A DNA stretch of 64,000 nucleotides from positions 1,009,259 through 1,073,258 of the forward strand of contig NC_016481.1 of assembly GCF_000227115.2 (NCBI RefSeq). The letters are read 5' to 3'. Numbering within the stretch: position 1 is the stretch's first letter; the number at the start of each line of letters is the position of its first letter. This DNA comes from Naumovozyma dairenensis CBS 421. Its lineage: Eukaryota; Ascomycota; Saccharomycetes; Saccharomycetales; Saccharomycetaceae. Under the pieces are notes generated by a model. That model did not search any database, was not told the DNA's origin, and saw only the letters and a program-made list of their open reading frames with translations. Shown piece after piece: positions 52,101-61,432 of the stretch. Both the position numbers and the translations under genes were made by a program.

Positions 52101-55100
52101 AGAGTAATGTTTGAAAACAGCGCTGGACAAAACAACACATTATATCAATTCCTTGTAAATCATCCAGATTTATTTTATTCATCTAGAGATTTATTCGTAT
52201 CTAATATCATCCATCACATGAATAAAATCACATTTTTACCGAACTCTAGTTTAGACAATCATATTCTTGCTCTCGACCTCGCAAATTTGATTTTGCATTG
52301 GGAGAAGAAAACATTAGAACTCAATGGTACCAAAGCCAAAGATGCTGATGGAGATATACCAATGACAGATACAGACAAAGCTACTTCTATCAACGACCAA
52401 CCAGAAAGCTCAGATGAACTGAATCTGGACTATGCCATACCAATGAATTTGAGAGAGTCATGTATTTCATTTTTAATCCGTTATATTTGTGCAAGTGATC
52501 ATCGTGCCAGCGAAAATGAGTTAGGTATTAAAGCTCTAGCTATTTTATCCTCATTACTTTCAGCACAATACTGGTCCAATGTAAATGTAAAACTAACTTA
52601 TTTTGAGAAATTTCTGGCAAATTTAGAGTTAGGCTCCGAAAATATTGTATATTATTGTATCAATACTTTAGATGTGCTTTATATATTCTTCCAAAATAAA
52701 AAGGGAGATTGGATCATTGAGAACCTCGCAACTATTCAAGCCTTACTAGCGAATTCTATTCAAGCCAATCATCACGATATGCAAGAAGCCTTACAAAAAG
52801 TTTTGAATTTGGTATTGAAGGCCATTAAAAGTAAAGGCCCTCTAGTTTCTCTGAACGAAGCTACCACGCCCTCCAAAGCTTTCGTTGACTATTTAGTTAC
52901 GACCATCAATCAAGATCTTCAAAATACTGCTTCCGTCGCTGCAGGTGTCACATTAGCTTGGACCTTGTTTGTTAACTTCCCTGATGCTATTGATTCATTA
53001 TTAAACCCGATAATGAAAACATTCAATAAATTGTGCAAAGATCACCTAACGACTTCACAACCCAAGGATGCCGTGACCATGGAAGAAGCCAAAATAACTA
53101 CTACCCTTATGGAAAAGCTACATTGCCTTCTTTCGGCAAAGGTAGTGTCTTTAGGCGATGCACGTCGTCCATTTCTATCAACGATAGCGTTATTAATTGA
53201 TCGTTCCATGAATCAACAGTTTTTATGTCGTATAGTGAGCATGTCTAGGATATGGGTTTTTAATCACGAACTATTTCCCACCGTTAAAGAGAAGGCCGCT
53301 ATCTTAACTAAGATGTTGGCGTTCGAGGTACGAGGCGAACCGTCTCTCTCAAAATTATTCTATGAAATAGTGCTCGAATTGTTTGAAAGGAAGGCCTATA
53401 ATAACACTGAGATAATAGTCCGCTTAGAACAACTATTTTTGGTCGGAACACGAACCCAAAACGTTGATATCCGTAGGAGATTCATGAAAATTCTGGATAA
53501 CAGTTTGGAAACTGATGTCAAAGAAAGGTTATACTATATAATAAGAGATCAAAACTGGGAGTTTATTGCAGATTACCCGTGGTTAAATCAAGCAACACAA
53601 TTACTTTATGGGTCGTTTGATAAGAAACATAAATTATTTTTGGAAAAACCTCTTCCTATTACGGATCCAAAGAATTTGAAGGAGTTACTTTCAGAAGACG
53701 TTCCGTCCTCACATATTGCCGTAAAAGAAGACCTGTCTTCATTCATTAAGAAGCATACAGATTCCATATCTAAACTTTGTGATATTGATAGTTCTGATAT
53801 ATTAGAGCCATTAGTAGAATTGTTTTATCAGAATCCTAAATCAATCCAGAAGACTTGGATCAATTTGTTCCCACAAATCTACAAATGTATTCCAAGGAAC
53901 GAAAAATATGGTTTCGTTCGATCACTTATTGCCATTCTCTCTAAACCGTATCATACGAAATATTCAAGAGTCAATATAATTAGCATTCTATTGGATTCTA
54001 TCAGTAAGGTTCCATCGTTGGAATTACCTCCCCATTTAGTCAAATATTTAGCCACCTCTTATGGCTCATGGTATCAATCAATAAAAATCCTTGAAATGTT
54101 TCAAAATAATACGATGATCGACAATTCAAAAATCATTGAAGCTAATAATGATGCCTTACTAGAATTATATCGTAATCTACAAGAAGATGATATGTACTAT
54201 GGTCTATGGAGAAGAAGGGCTAAATACAACGAAACTAATGTTGCCTTATCATATGAACAAGTGGGTTTATGGGATAACGCCCAAAAATTGTATGAAGCAG
54301 CCCAAGTTAAGGCAAGAAGCGGCGCCTTACCTTACTCTGAATCGGAATATGCCTTGTGGGAAGATAACTGGATCCTGTGTGCAGAAAAGCTGCAACAATG
54401 GGATGTGTTGACAGAGTTAGCTAAACATGAGGGTTTCACAGATTTACTCTTGGAATGTGGTTGGAGAGTTGCTGATTGGCATGCTGATCGTGAAGCTTTA
54501 GAACAGTCAGTAAAGAGTGTAATGGATGTTCCAACACCTCGTAGACAAATGTTTGAAACCTTTTTATCTTTGCAACAATTTGCAGATACTGGAAAGGGAG
54601 ACCAAGATGTCAGAAGATTATGTGATGAAGGAATCCAATTAAGTTTACATAAGTGGGCGTCTTTACCAGAAAGATATACATCAGCTCATAAGTGGTTGCT
54701 ACATGGGTTTCAACAATATCTTGAATTCCTTGAAGCGATTCAGATATATAATAATTTACACACTACTACGGTACAGAATATTGACGCAAAAGCTCAGGAA
54801 GTTAAACGTGTTTTCCAAGCATGGAGAGATCGTCTTCCAAATATTTGGGACGATATTGATATTTGGAATGATTTAGTAACCTGGAGACAACATACTTTCC
54901 AAATCATTAATGCTGCATATTTGCCTTTGATTCCAGCTTTACAACAAACGAATAGTAACAATACCATTAACACACATGTGTATAGAGGTTATCATGAATT
55001 AGCTTGGATCATTAATAGGTTCGCTCATGTTGCACGTAAGCATAATATGGCAGAGGTTTGTATCAATCAATTAACTCGAATTTACACTTTACCTAATATT

Positions 55101-57416
55101 GAAATACAAGAAGCTTTCTTAAAACTTCGCGAACAAGCTAAATGCCATTACCAAAATGCCAATGAGTTAACCACAGGTTTAGATGTTATTAGCAATACCA
55201 ATCTAGTTTATTTCGGGACAGGACAAAAGGCAGAGTTTTTCACTCTGAAAGGTATGTTCTTATCTAAATTGAAAGCGAACGAGGAAGCTAATCAAGCATT
55301 TGCAACTGCAGTCCAAATTGATTTAAATCTTGCAAAGGCATGGGCACAGTGGGGGTATTTCAATGATCGACGTTTATCAGAGGAACCTAATAATATTGGA
55401 TTTGCTAGTAACGCCATTAGTTGTTATTTACAGGCAGCCGGTTTATACAAGAGTTCCAAAACAAGAAACCTTTTATGCAGAATTTTGTGGTTGATAAGTA
55501 TGGATGATGCATCTGGGTCCTTATCTAAGGCTTTTGACTCCTTCCGTGGTGAAGTGCCGGTATGGTATTGGATCACATTCATCCCACAATTATTGACCTC
55601 GTTATCACATAAAGAAGCTAACATGGTTCGCCAAATTTTGATTAGAATTGCCAAAAGCTATCCACAAGCTCTCCATTTCCAATTGCGTACAACTAGAGAA
55701 GATTTTGCGGTCATCCAAAGGAGGACAATGGCTGTTCTTGCCGATAAGGGCGAAGCTGTAAGTCAGAGTGGTCCAGGGACACGTCAACCATGGGAATATT
55801 TACAAGAATTGAGTAGTATATTAAAAACTGCGTATCCTTTACTTGCCTTATCATTAGAATCATTAGTTGCTCAAATAAATGAACGTTTTAAGAATAATAC
55901 CGACGAAGATTTATTTAGGTTAATCAATGTCTTATTGATTGACGGGACGTTTAATTACAACCGTCTTCCATTCCCAAGAAATAATCCACCATTACCTTCT
56001 AGTACTGCGAATAATCTTGCCAGATTATCGGAAACTCTATTGGCTCCTCACATAAGACCAAAATTCAATGCTGATTTTATTGATGAGAAGCCAGATTTTG
56101 AAACATATATTAAGAGGCTTCGTTATTGGCGTAGAAGATTAGAAAATAAACTTGATAGAGCACCACACGTGGAATCTTTGGAAAAGATATGCCCACATTT
56201 GAGTAATTTCCATCACCAAAAGTTTGAAGATATCGAAATACCTGGACAATATCTATTGAATAAAGATAGTAATTTACATTTCATTAAGATTGCAAGATTC
56301 CTTCCATCAGTGGATTTTGTTCGTACTACACATTCCTCTTATAGAAGATTAAATATTCGTGGACATGATGGTACCATTTATTCATTTGCTGTTCAATCAC
56401 CAGCTGCTCGTCACTCGAGGAGGGAAGAAAGAATGTTCCAATTCTATAGACTATTAAACAAATTATTAGTGAAGAATGTAGAAACTAGAAGAAGGAACGT
56501 TCAATTTACTGTACCAATTGCCATTCCATTATCACCTCAAGTTCGTATAATGAATGATAGTTCTTCATTTACGACGTTACACCAAATATATGATAAATAC
56601 TGTGCTCAAGTTGGTTTTGATCCTGATACTTTAGAAGGTTTCATATCTGATCAATTGAGGATTGCTCATGATAAATCGTTACCAAATCCAGATCTAACTT
56701 TAGTTAACATTGAGATTTTAAGTTCCATTCAATCCATGTTCTTACCAAACACTGTATTAAGAGATCATTTTGCAACTAAATTTACAGAATTTGAAGAATT
56801 TTGGTTATTCCGTAAACAATTTACATCCAACTATAGTACATTTACTTTCTTATCGCATATGATGACAATAAATAATAGAACTCCAAGTAAGATACATATT
56901 GATGAAAAATCCGGAGATGTTTTCACGTTAGAAATGTTACCATCAAGATATCCATTTGAAAGAATCAAACCATTTTTAAAGAATTATGATGTTAATTTAC
57001 CACCAGATGCTCCAATTTTCCATAATCAAGAACCAATTCCGTTCAGATTGACGCCTAACATTCAAAAATTGATTGGTGATACTGGATTAGAAGGTATTTT
57101 CTCTGTTATATTATTTGTCATTTCTAATGCATTAATTGAACATGAAAATGAATTGAACACTTATTTGACGTTATTTATTCGTGATGAAATTATATCATGG
57201 TATAGTAATTTACATCGTCCTATTGTGGAAAATCCTCAATTACGTGAAATGGTTAAATCTAATGTTGATTTGATTGTAAGGAAAGTATCTCAATTAAGTC
57301 ATTTAAGTTCTACGACTTCTACTGTCACTACCCAGTATATTTTGGATATGCTTAGTGCAGCTGTTAATCCAAGAAATTTAACCAAGACTGATGTTAGTTA
57401 TATGGCTTGGTTCTGA
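46149..57416 (+). CDS. TRA1: TRA1, activator-binding subunit of SAGA and NuA4
   Basis: 3755 residues in one uninterrupted frame (3744 in S. cerevisiae YHR099W). The first two thirds are HEAT repeats, then the FAT domain (around residues 2600-3200), a PI3K-like kinase domain lacking catalytic residues (about 3380-3650), and a C-terminal FATC ending in SYMAWF. Tra1 (human TRRAP) is a pseudokinase scaffold that contacts transcription activators and brings the SAGA and NuA4 acetyltransferases. It belongs to the chromosome VIII sister block in S. cerevisiae, yet here lies between YPS7 and ATP22. An acidic, Asn/Gln-rich insert (residues about 175-225) and a second near 545-580 are low-complexity loops. 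Confidence 0.98.
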   Translation: MSLSEQLEQFSKRFSDESTSLQEKHSIISGICDVLELIVLPDDYALFIEKLVPVLLNQLKTIKISFDETSNENKLRNSILNVLNRYLVNQPSESQLFYIVDTLTETLPKENDENGVLCMRILTALFKAFKNLLVDKVEQFVKIIIQIYENSPELIRREFDTNISNESSRSPSIEDDKYEQLLDPIENDNQGQDQDNDTIIKNSNGKTTTTTVTNDQQPVETSLNKKLRPTLFSLKILAECPITMVTLYSSYKQLTGTSLLCFTPLVMDLLKIEIPQQKTAREQAESQGNRYTSVSPEIKSREIYCEFIRAQIKATSFLAYVFIRGYAPDFLQNHAEFVPDLIIRLLQDCPSELASARKELLHATRHILSTNYKTLFLPKLDYLFDEDVLIGNGFTTHEILRPLAYSTVADFIHNIRSELTLDDVEKTIKLYTGYLLDESLALTVQIMSAKLLLNLVERILKLGKENPQEAPRAKKLLMVIINSYLHRFKILNRDYHSIHRLHKKCEKKKMLKLKNMKNEVGAEKIDPDTYMKEVFHIDLESFDPSFGNSKQVKKENTDAEKNDDVNMDCNEDIPTSFFEIKEHAPILLAPASTGDPVKDSFYLYRTLMSFLKTIIHDLKVFNPPSNEYTTINPKIWLSVSRVFSYEEVVMFRDLVHECIIGLKFFADESEQAKVTSKKHFDIASPSLPVPTTKDGRELMDYLAFMLMQLDSSTFNEILEAEIGFIYDRMLEDPSILHLAQSFLTNEMTSPNFCSIVLRFLRKKLETLGNASVNESNVLIRLFKLSVMSVNIFPNTNELVLLPHLNPLILDSLKFSTTTEEPLVYFYLIRTLFRSIGGGRFENLYRTIKPILQVLLQSLNELIITARLPHERELYVELCITVPVRLSVLAPYLPYLMKPIVYALKGYPELVSQGLRTLELCIDNLTSEYFDPIIEPVIDEITKSLFKLLQPQPFNHTISHTTVKILGKLGGRNRRFLQPPSDLKSETELDIEIDALFKVNGFAEDVPLSITPGITSALEIMEDYRIGIHYKKSAFKYLSSILLLILKSSVQFPDDFDKIITQASNIPLKEKVDIVSNFEQLPTFNRDLFTKQEKLLTRLIEIVFFATSIDELKDDAKTLMSHIVDHFCLLQTSNTVVNKLNYTNMFNIDVKQPEVSINSNVLVDALSNSLSCYIKDVQQSAIDAVKQIYERSALIYNEELLFTHSLLFDLMNQFMHFCYKESFYDKNTGILGIRTLLQDIKPPLELLKRLQPELVACFLFVLKDTMTEAPVTITNDAQESLIDLLKTTCADVTQEKLTSKYLQNSLTDIVCELSNPNARVREACQLCLKTLHELTNIPIVDLMEHSKNFLLSPIFAKPLRALSFTMQIGNIDAVAYCMGLPNSFLVFNEELFRLLQEVIVLADAEDESLSSLQRVTEYKTSEQLIQLRVSCIKLLALSLKNKVFASAQQGNLRIRVLAVFFKTMLNNSPKIIDSTYEALKTALEENPKLPKELLQNGLKPMLMNLSDHQKLSVPGLKALSRLLELLIAYFKVEIGKKLLDHLSAWCRLEVLDTMFGQDIMDQTPIKIITSIVNVFYLLPPKADIFLNDLFLKVMVLERKLRIQLDSPFRLPLAKYMNRFHTSVMDYLKDRLGLRQVILFMCDIIQLPEAKDLSDDFEKNMGNFFEYYMSNIPSNQVRVVSFFANTTDLFDTLIKVRGMDWLRSQREMVFKLKDMLTLTMKTIRENKFYIDDLLLGQTIEKFQAFYLKFVEFYPSEKQLFFDFLTFLLHNKIKLSDGVFNFIFKNIISSPDVDEQNKYLHAALSVALSQDLQVNIFFARNIINATLIYEGVKTNSLLKFCKNDIKPDWLDLIYNRIWTSKNGMLLDCVDGEYDIYRFELLQLSDILIKWMPSVLSEMKKDIIKFNWHFIKLEDTLVKQTAYLVTSNFILQYDFPLKVITQIFVALLRCPPTEARFIVRQSLDIMAPVISRKMSKEGTPNEWVNWVKRVMFENSAGQNNTLYQFLVNHPDLFYSSRDLFVSNIIHHMNKITFLPNSSLDNHILALDLANLILHWEKKTLELNGTKAKDADGDIPMTDTDKATSINDQPESSDELNLDYAIPMNLRESCISFLIRYICASDHRASENELGIKALAILSSLLSAQYWSNVNVKLTYFEKFLANLELGSENIVYYCINTLDVLYIFFQNKKGDWIIENLATIQALLANSIQANHHDMQEALQKVLNLVLKAIKSKGPLVSLNEATTPSKAFVDYLVTTINQDLQNTASVAAGVTLAWTLFVNFPDAIDSLLNPIMKTFNKLCKDHLTTSQPKDAVTMEEAKITTTLMEKLHCLLSAKVVSLGDARRPFLSTIALLIDRSMNQQFLCRIVSMSRIWVFNHELFPTVKEKAAILTKMLAFEVRGEPSLSKLFYEIVLELFERKAYNNTEIIVRLEQLFLVGTRTQNVDIRRRFMKILDNSLETDVKERLYYIIRDQNWEFIADYPWLNQATQLLYGSFDKKHKLFLEKPLPITDPKNLKELLSEDVPSSHIAVKEDLSSFIKKHTDSISKLCDIDSSDILEPLVELFYQNPKSIQKTWINLFPQIYKCIPRNEKYGFVRSLIAILSKPYHTKYSRVNIISILLDSISKVPSLELPPHLVKYLATSYGSWYQSIKILEMFQNNTMIDNSKIIEANNDALLELYRNLQEDDMYYGLWRRRAKYNETNVALSYEQVGLWDNAQKLYEAAQVKARSGALPYSESEYALWEDNWILCAEKLQQWDVLTELAKHEGFTDLLLECGWRVADWHADREALEQSVKSVMDVPTPRRQMFETFLSLQQFADTGKGDQDVRRLCDEGIQLSLHKWASLPERYTSAHKWLLHGFQQYLEFLEAIQIYNNLHTTTVQNIDAKAQEVKRVFQAWRDRLPNIWDDIDIWNDLVTWRQHTFQIINAAYLPLIPALQQTNSNNTINTHVYRGYHELAWIINRFAHVARKHNMAEVCINQLTRIYTLPNIEIQEAFLKLREQAKCHYQNANELTTGLDVISNTNLVYFGTGQKAEFFTLKGMFLSKLKANEEANQAFATAVQIDLNLAKAWAQWGYFNDRRLSEEPNNIGFASNAISCYLQAAGLYKSSKTRNLLCRILWLISMDDASGSLSKAFDSFRGEVPVWYWITFIPQLLTSLSHKEANMVRQILIRIAKSYPQALHFQLRTTREDFAVIQRRTMAVLADKGEAVSQSGPGTRQPWEYLQELSSILKTAYPLLALSLESLVAQINERFKNNTDEDLFRLINVLLIDGTFNYNRLPFPRNNPPLPSSTANNLARLSETLLAPHIRPKFNADFIDEKPDFETYIKRLRYWRRRLENKLDRAPHVESLEKICPHLSNFHHQKFEDIEIPGQYLLNKDSNLHFIKIARFLPSVDFVRTTHSSYRRLNIRGHDGTIYSFAVQSPAARHSRREERMFQFYRLLNKLLVKNVETRRRNVQFTVPIAIPLSPQVRIMNDSSSFTTLHQIYDKYCAQVGFDPDTLEGFISDQLRIAHDKSLPNPDLTLVNIEILSSIQSMFLPNTVLRDHFATKFTEFEEFWLFRKQFTSNYSTFTFLSHMMTINNRTPSKIHIDEKSGDVFTLEMLPSRYPFERIKPFLKNYDVNLPPDAPIFHNQEPIPFRLTPNIQKLIGDTGLEGIFSVILFVISNALIEHENELNTYLTLFIRDEIISWYSNLHRPIVENPQLREMVKSNVDLIVRKVSQLSHLSSTTSTVTTQYILDMLSAAVNPRNLTKTDVSYMAWF

Positions 57417-57533
57417 GGAGCTTTTTAGTATCCTATTTTTATTTAGAAAAAGGAAGAAGCAAGCAACCGTATAGGATTTGCGACTCTTAATGTAATATTT
57501 TATGCGTATGTATAGAGACTACATGTCAAGATA

Positions 57534-57596
<63 letters not shown>

Positions 57597-57635
57597 AGTG
57601 TTTTATGTAATTTGCTTCTTATTGATAGTTCAGGG
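57417..57635. repeat. ATT trinucleotide microsatellite downstream of TRA1
   Basis: About 19 copies of ATT/TTA in a row at 57537-57594, just past the TRA1 3' end. Length is expected to vary between isolates. Confidence 0.9.
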
Positions 57636-57990
57636 TTATCTATTAATACGTTCAGGTATATTATATATAGGTATAGTTTTTATTTGTCGGTTATGTAACA
57701 AGTAGATAGGATAATAATGCGATAAGGTGAATACCTAACGAGTTTGAAGATTGGTAATGTTCTTTGAAGCAGCTTTGGTTGCAAAGTTCTCATTAGAAGT
57801 TCTTGAAAGCATTGTCAAGCTCGGGGTGTCGCATATGCGGGTAATATACTTTGTTAGGATCCTCGTTATACTTGATCAGGGTATAAGTAGTATTTCAAGC
57901 TTATACTACCCCATCCTTAAGTCTGTTAACTTAGGTATGGTTTAGAGCAACTAAATCAATCTTACATAAAGTCTAGTGTTTATATTATGA
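57636..57990. repeat. diverged dispersed repeat, copy 2
   Basis: Partner of 31766-32045, slightly longer. It includes an inverted pair GTATAAG / CTTATAC (about 57880-57910) that would form a stem in RNA. The 64- to 67-codon ORFs over it have no recognisable content. Identity unknown. Confidence 0.5.
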
Positions 57991-58100
57991 ATAAAGAATA
58001 TATGTACGTAAAATATCGGGGTTACTATTTATGAGATGGGATGCTGCGCAGAGTATATATACAATTTTTTGTGCGAGCATTTTTGTAGCTTTTCTACCAA

Positions 58101-60434
58101 TTAATCTTTTAATGTGGCTATCAATCCTAATAATTCATCGATTTGTGAATTATCAGTTTTTTTGTGTTGTACATTTTGGAGATAACTATCAGGAAAGGAT
58201 GCTGTTTCCTCAATATCTTCTAGTGCGTTAATATTTGAATCTAAAAGTAAAGCTTGGTCAGTCTCCGATATTGACGATGATTGTGACAAGCTCTGTTCGT
58301 TTTGTTGTAATTTTTCTAATAATGATTTATCAAATCCAAGCGGGAAATCCCATCCATTTTCCTTTATTATTTTAATTAAAGAGAAATGATTAATTGGGAA
58401 CCCAACTCGTAAAATTTTATCATACCATTGTTTTGCTAATGGTTTATTATCTATTTTTAAATATCTGAAAACCATTGCTACACAAGTTTTAAACGATAAG
58501 GGGACGTTATTATCCTCCATAATTTGGAACAATTTAAATAGATCATGTTCTGTTAGGATTTGATCACTATTATAAATCACTGTTGAAAAGGGACAGAATG
58601 AATTATTGTTCTTCATTTTAATCTTTTTCAGGAAATGTGAATTTGAAGTGAAATCCAATAATACATTATATGCCAATTTTGTATCATACAATTTCGACTT
58701 AATTGCCGTTAGAATGATGTTTAAGATTGATGTATTATGTTTCCATAGTAGTAATTTATTTTTGGAACTCGATGCAACATTAGGTATGATTGAATGTTGA
58801 AGGTATGATTTATAATTGGAATAGATATTCAATAAGAATGCTTTATAATTTTCTTTTCCATATATGGTTTCACCCATAAGTTCGAATTTAGTTTCGATTA
58901 ATACGGAATATATTTGGGATATAAATGGTGAAATTATATTAGGAGTTATCTTTTTCAATTTCATATCATCAGAGAGTAGGCTTGTATTCATTATATTTTG
59001 GAGTTCTGATTGTAATTTAGAATTTGATAATTTTATTGGTTGGTCATGAAAGATCCATCCCCATAAATTCAAATTATTCAAAAGGATAGCTAGTTTTTCA
59101 GATTCATGGAGTGGGTATATTGATAATAAATATTGTGTAGATAATTTTGGATCCTTTAATGATTTTAATGAAGATATCAATTCGAAAAGTATTAAATTTT
59201 TAAAACGATAACTTTTATTAATTTGGAACGCATTTATCTTTTGAAGTTGTACGCATAGTTTGAATACATCATCTTGGTTCCCATTTGATTTCAATAATCT
59301 AATGAAATCATGTATTGGTTTATGTAATAAATTTAGAATTGTTGAATCATTACCTTTCAAAGAGTTTGGAACGAAATCTTGCAAATATTTAATTTGGAAG
59401 GTAATTATTGATGTAAATAAATGTATGTTACCAATTTTGCTTACTATATGGATTAGCATGTTATTAAATTTGATAAATGCCAATTGTCTCTTTTGTTCTA
59501 ATTCTTTGAAATTTGGGTGTTTGTCATTGTTGATAGTACGATGTAATCTCAATTTTTCCAATAATGCTTTCAAATACAGATTAATTAATCTAAAATCATT
59601 TCTTTGAATATATTTATTAATTAACAAAATCATAAAATTTAAATCATATAATTTAACGAATTTAATGAAATGAATATCTCTAGTTTTGGAATTGACATAT
59701 TTTGATCTGTTTGAATTGAATTGGAAAAACATTCTAAAGGTAACTAATTGAATATCCAATTCTGAACCTTGTAATAACTTTCTTAATAATAATTGTACAT
59801 GTAATGATGATGATAAATGTATATCATTATCAATTAAAAATTTATAATGATTGAATATTTCATTTCCTTTCTTGTTTATGTTTTCGAAAAACCATTTATG
59901 GATATCATCAGGTAATATGAAACAATGGAAAGGTTCCTTTCTTGAGAATAGTATATATTGTAAATTTATTAACTTGTACAGTTCTTGTCTTTTCTTTTCA
60001 GAAGGTAAATCATTTGTAGTTATTATAGTTCTCAATTTCTGGATGAAAATGGAGTATTGTTTTCGATTCAAATGAGTATGAGTTTTCAATATGAATAGAT
60101 CAGGATCTTTGGAGAATTTGGTCAAATGTGATAAAAATGAAGGCCATCTTTCTTTACCATAATGATTTTGTAAATGTTTAATGACTGCTTTCAATTTAAA
60201 TGGATTTTGTATAGAATCTATTAAGTTGACTAATCTTGGAGTCAATGAAGTTGTTTGTTTATAGAAATAATCAATTTTTTTCCTTTGTATTATGGAATAA
60301 ATTTTCTGACCCTTTTTATTATCATCTGTTAATTGACTATCGTTATCTCGTATAGTAGGTACCTGTTGATTATGAATTAGCCTTGTAGAAATGGAAAGGA
60401 TAGGTTTCCACGTTATTCGAGATTGACATAGCAT
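58101..60434 (-). CDS. ATP22: ATP22, translational activator of mitochondrial ATP6
   Basis: A 777-residue protein with a basic mitochondrial presequence (MLCQSRITWKPILSISTRLIH) and a long helical body with PPR-like character, rich in Lys/Asn/Leu. S. cerevisiae Atp22 (YDR350C, 684 residues) activates translation of the mitochondrial ATP6 mRNA at the inner membrane and is poorly conserved. The assignment here rests on position (YPS7-TRA1-ATP22-SBE2, with YPS7 and SBE2 as its S. cerevisiae neighbours), strand and protein type more than on clear motifs. An acidic Ser-rich C-terminal extension accounts for some of the extra length. Confidence 0.8.
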   Translation of the reverse strand: MLCQSRITWKPILSISTRLIHNQQVPTIRDNDSQLTDDNKKGQKIYSIIQRKKIDYFYKQTTSLTPRLVNLIDSIQNPFKLKAVIKHLQNHYGKERWPSFLSHLTKFSKDPDLFILKTHTHLNRKQYSIFIQKLRTIITTNDLPSEKKRQELYKLINLQYILFSRKEPFHCFILPDDIHKWFFENINKKGNEIFNHYKFLIDNDIHLSSSLHVQLLLRKLLQGSELDIQLVTFRMFFQFNSNRSKYVNSKTRDIHFIKFVKLYDLNFMILLINKYIQRNDFRLINLYLKALLEKLRLHRTINNDKHPNFKELEQKRQLAFIKFNNMLIHIVSKIGNIHLFTSIITFQIKYLQDFVPNSLKGNDSTILNLLHKPIHDFIRLLKSNGNQDDVFKLCVQLQKINAFQINKSYRFKNLILFELISSLKSLKDPKLSTQYLLSIYPLHESEKLAILLNNLNLWGWIFHDQPIKLSNSKLQSELQNIMNTSLLSDDMKLKKITPNIISPFISQIYSVLIETKFELMGETIYGKENYKAFLLNIYSNYKSYLQHSIIPNVASSSKNKLLLWKHNTSILNIILTAIKSKLYDTKLAYNVLLDFTSNSHFLKKIKMKNNNSFCPFSTVIYNSDQILTEHDLFKLFQIMEDNNVPLSFKTCVAMVFRYLKIDNKPLAKQWYDKILRVGFPINHFSLIKIIKENGWDFPLGFDKSLLEKLQQNEQSLSQSSSISETDQALLLDSNINALEDIEETASFPDSYLQNVQHKKTDNSQIDELLGLIATLKD

Positions 60435-61417
60435 AGTTGCATATCAAAGAAGAAGAAGTTGTTGTTACAGGATATGAGTAATTACAGCAGCCATGTACGA
60501 AGAAGAGAAACGAGGAATGTTTTATAATTATGCAGGAATGTATCATGTATCTAGGGTTTTCTATAGTTTTGAAAATTCCCAAGGGAAGACATCTGCTAAT
60601 TTAGACAATGTATTGGTACTGCAAGTGCAAGCACATATACTAATCTTTTGACCTTTGTGAAGGTTCTGTTTCTGCACCGTAAATTTTTTTGTATGTGGTT
60701 ATATAGTTATATAGTATATGGTTATATGTATACATATGTACATGTTACTCTCGAGTTAGTGTTAGTGTTATGGTAGCACCGCCTTCTTGGTTCATAAATC
60801 ACGAGCTTTAGCAGTTGTTGTTGTAACTGTATTTAACAGCGAGCAACATGGACATGAATGGCAGGCAGTATTTGAGTGTTTGTACCTACCAAGATGAGTC
60901 GGTTATATATTACATTATATATTACATTATATATTATATATTATATATTATACTATTTACGTAATTAGAGTTCATACATATGGCGTCAACTGCGGGTTCT
61001 AGTTCCAAGGCTCCGGGCACGTGACACAACTTCGCATCTTGAAAAGCAACACAAAAGAAACAACACGAAAATGTGAAAAATAATGAAACGATACTCTACG
61101 TATAACAAACATCATTTGCAGTGAGTACGCCAAGAGAACGAGAAACCCAGTCGATCCCTTTGTTCATAACAGAGGCTAACCAATACATCCCGTCGAGGTT
61201 ACTAGATATTTGATATTACAAATATATCTCTATACTGAGAAATTGCCTTACAAGCTTCCATTGCGTCCATCCTGCCGTACAATTGCCTCTCCAGATCTAG
61301 TTCTAGTTCTAGCATCGCCGCGATCCGCTTCCTAACTTGATCATCGTCACTCTCAAAAGGGAATATACTGTTACGATTCCCCTCGGCATATCTCCTACCA
61401 CTATCGCTAAAAAGATC
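60435..61417. other. divergent ATP22-SBE2 intergenic
   Basis: 983 bp. A tandem AT-only repeat of TATATTACAT type runs over 60905-60950, and an E-box GCACGTGAC is at 61017-61025. A 76-codon minus-strand ORF at the right end is listed separately. Confidence 0.5.
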
Positions 61418-61432
61418 ATGTCCGCACCACAA
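61202..61432 (-). CDS. candidate small ORF antisense to SBE2 start (unproven)
   Basis: A 76-codon ORF in a patch richer in GC than the spacer around it. The product would be charged with a heptad-like helix (RKRIAAMLELELDLERQLY). It overlaps the first codons of SBE2 on the other strand. I do not recognise it; it could be an exon of a small gene or chance. Confidence 0.2.
   Translation of the reverse strand: MWCGHDLFSDSGRRYAEGNRNSIFPFESDDDQVRKRIAAMLELELDLERQLYGRMDAMEACKAISQYRDIFVISNI

Noticed and set aside
60902..61025. AT-rich repeat plus GTCACGTG (minus strand) as a possible centromere between ATP22 and SBE2
   Set aside because: The AT tract is a short tandem repeat and no CDEIII core is found at its far end. 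The locus is not centromeric in the syntenic S. cerevisiae block.
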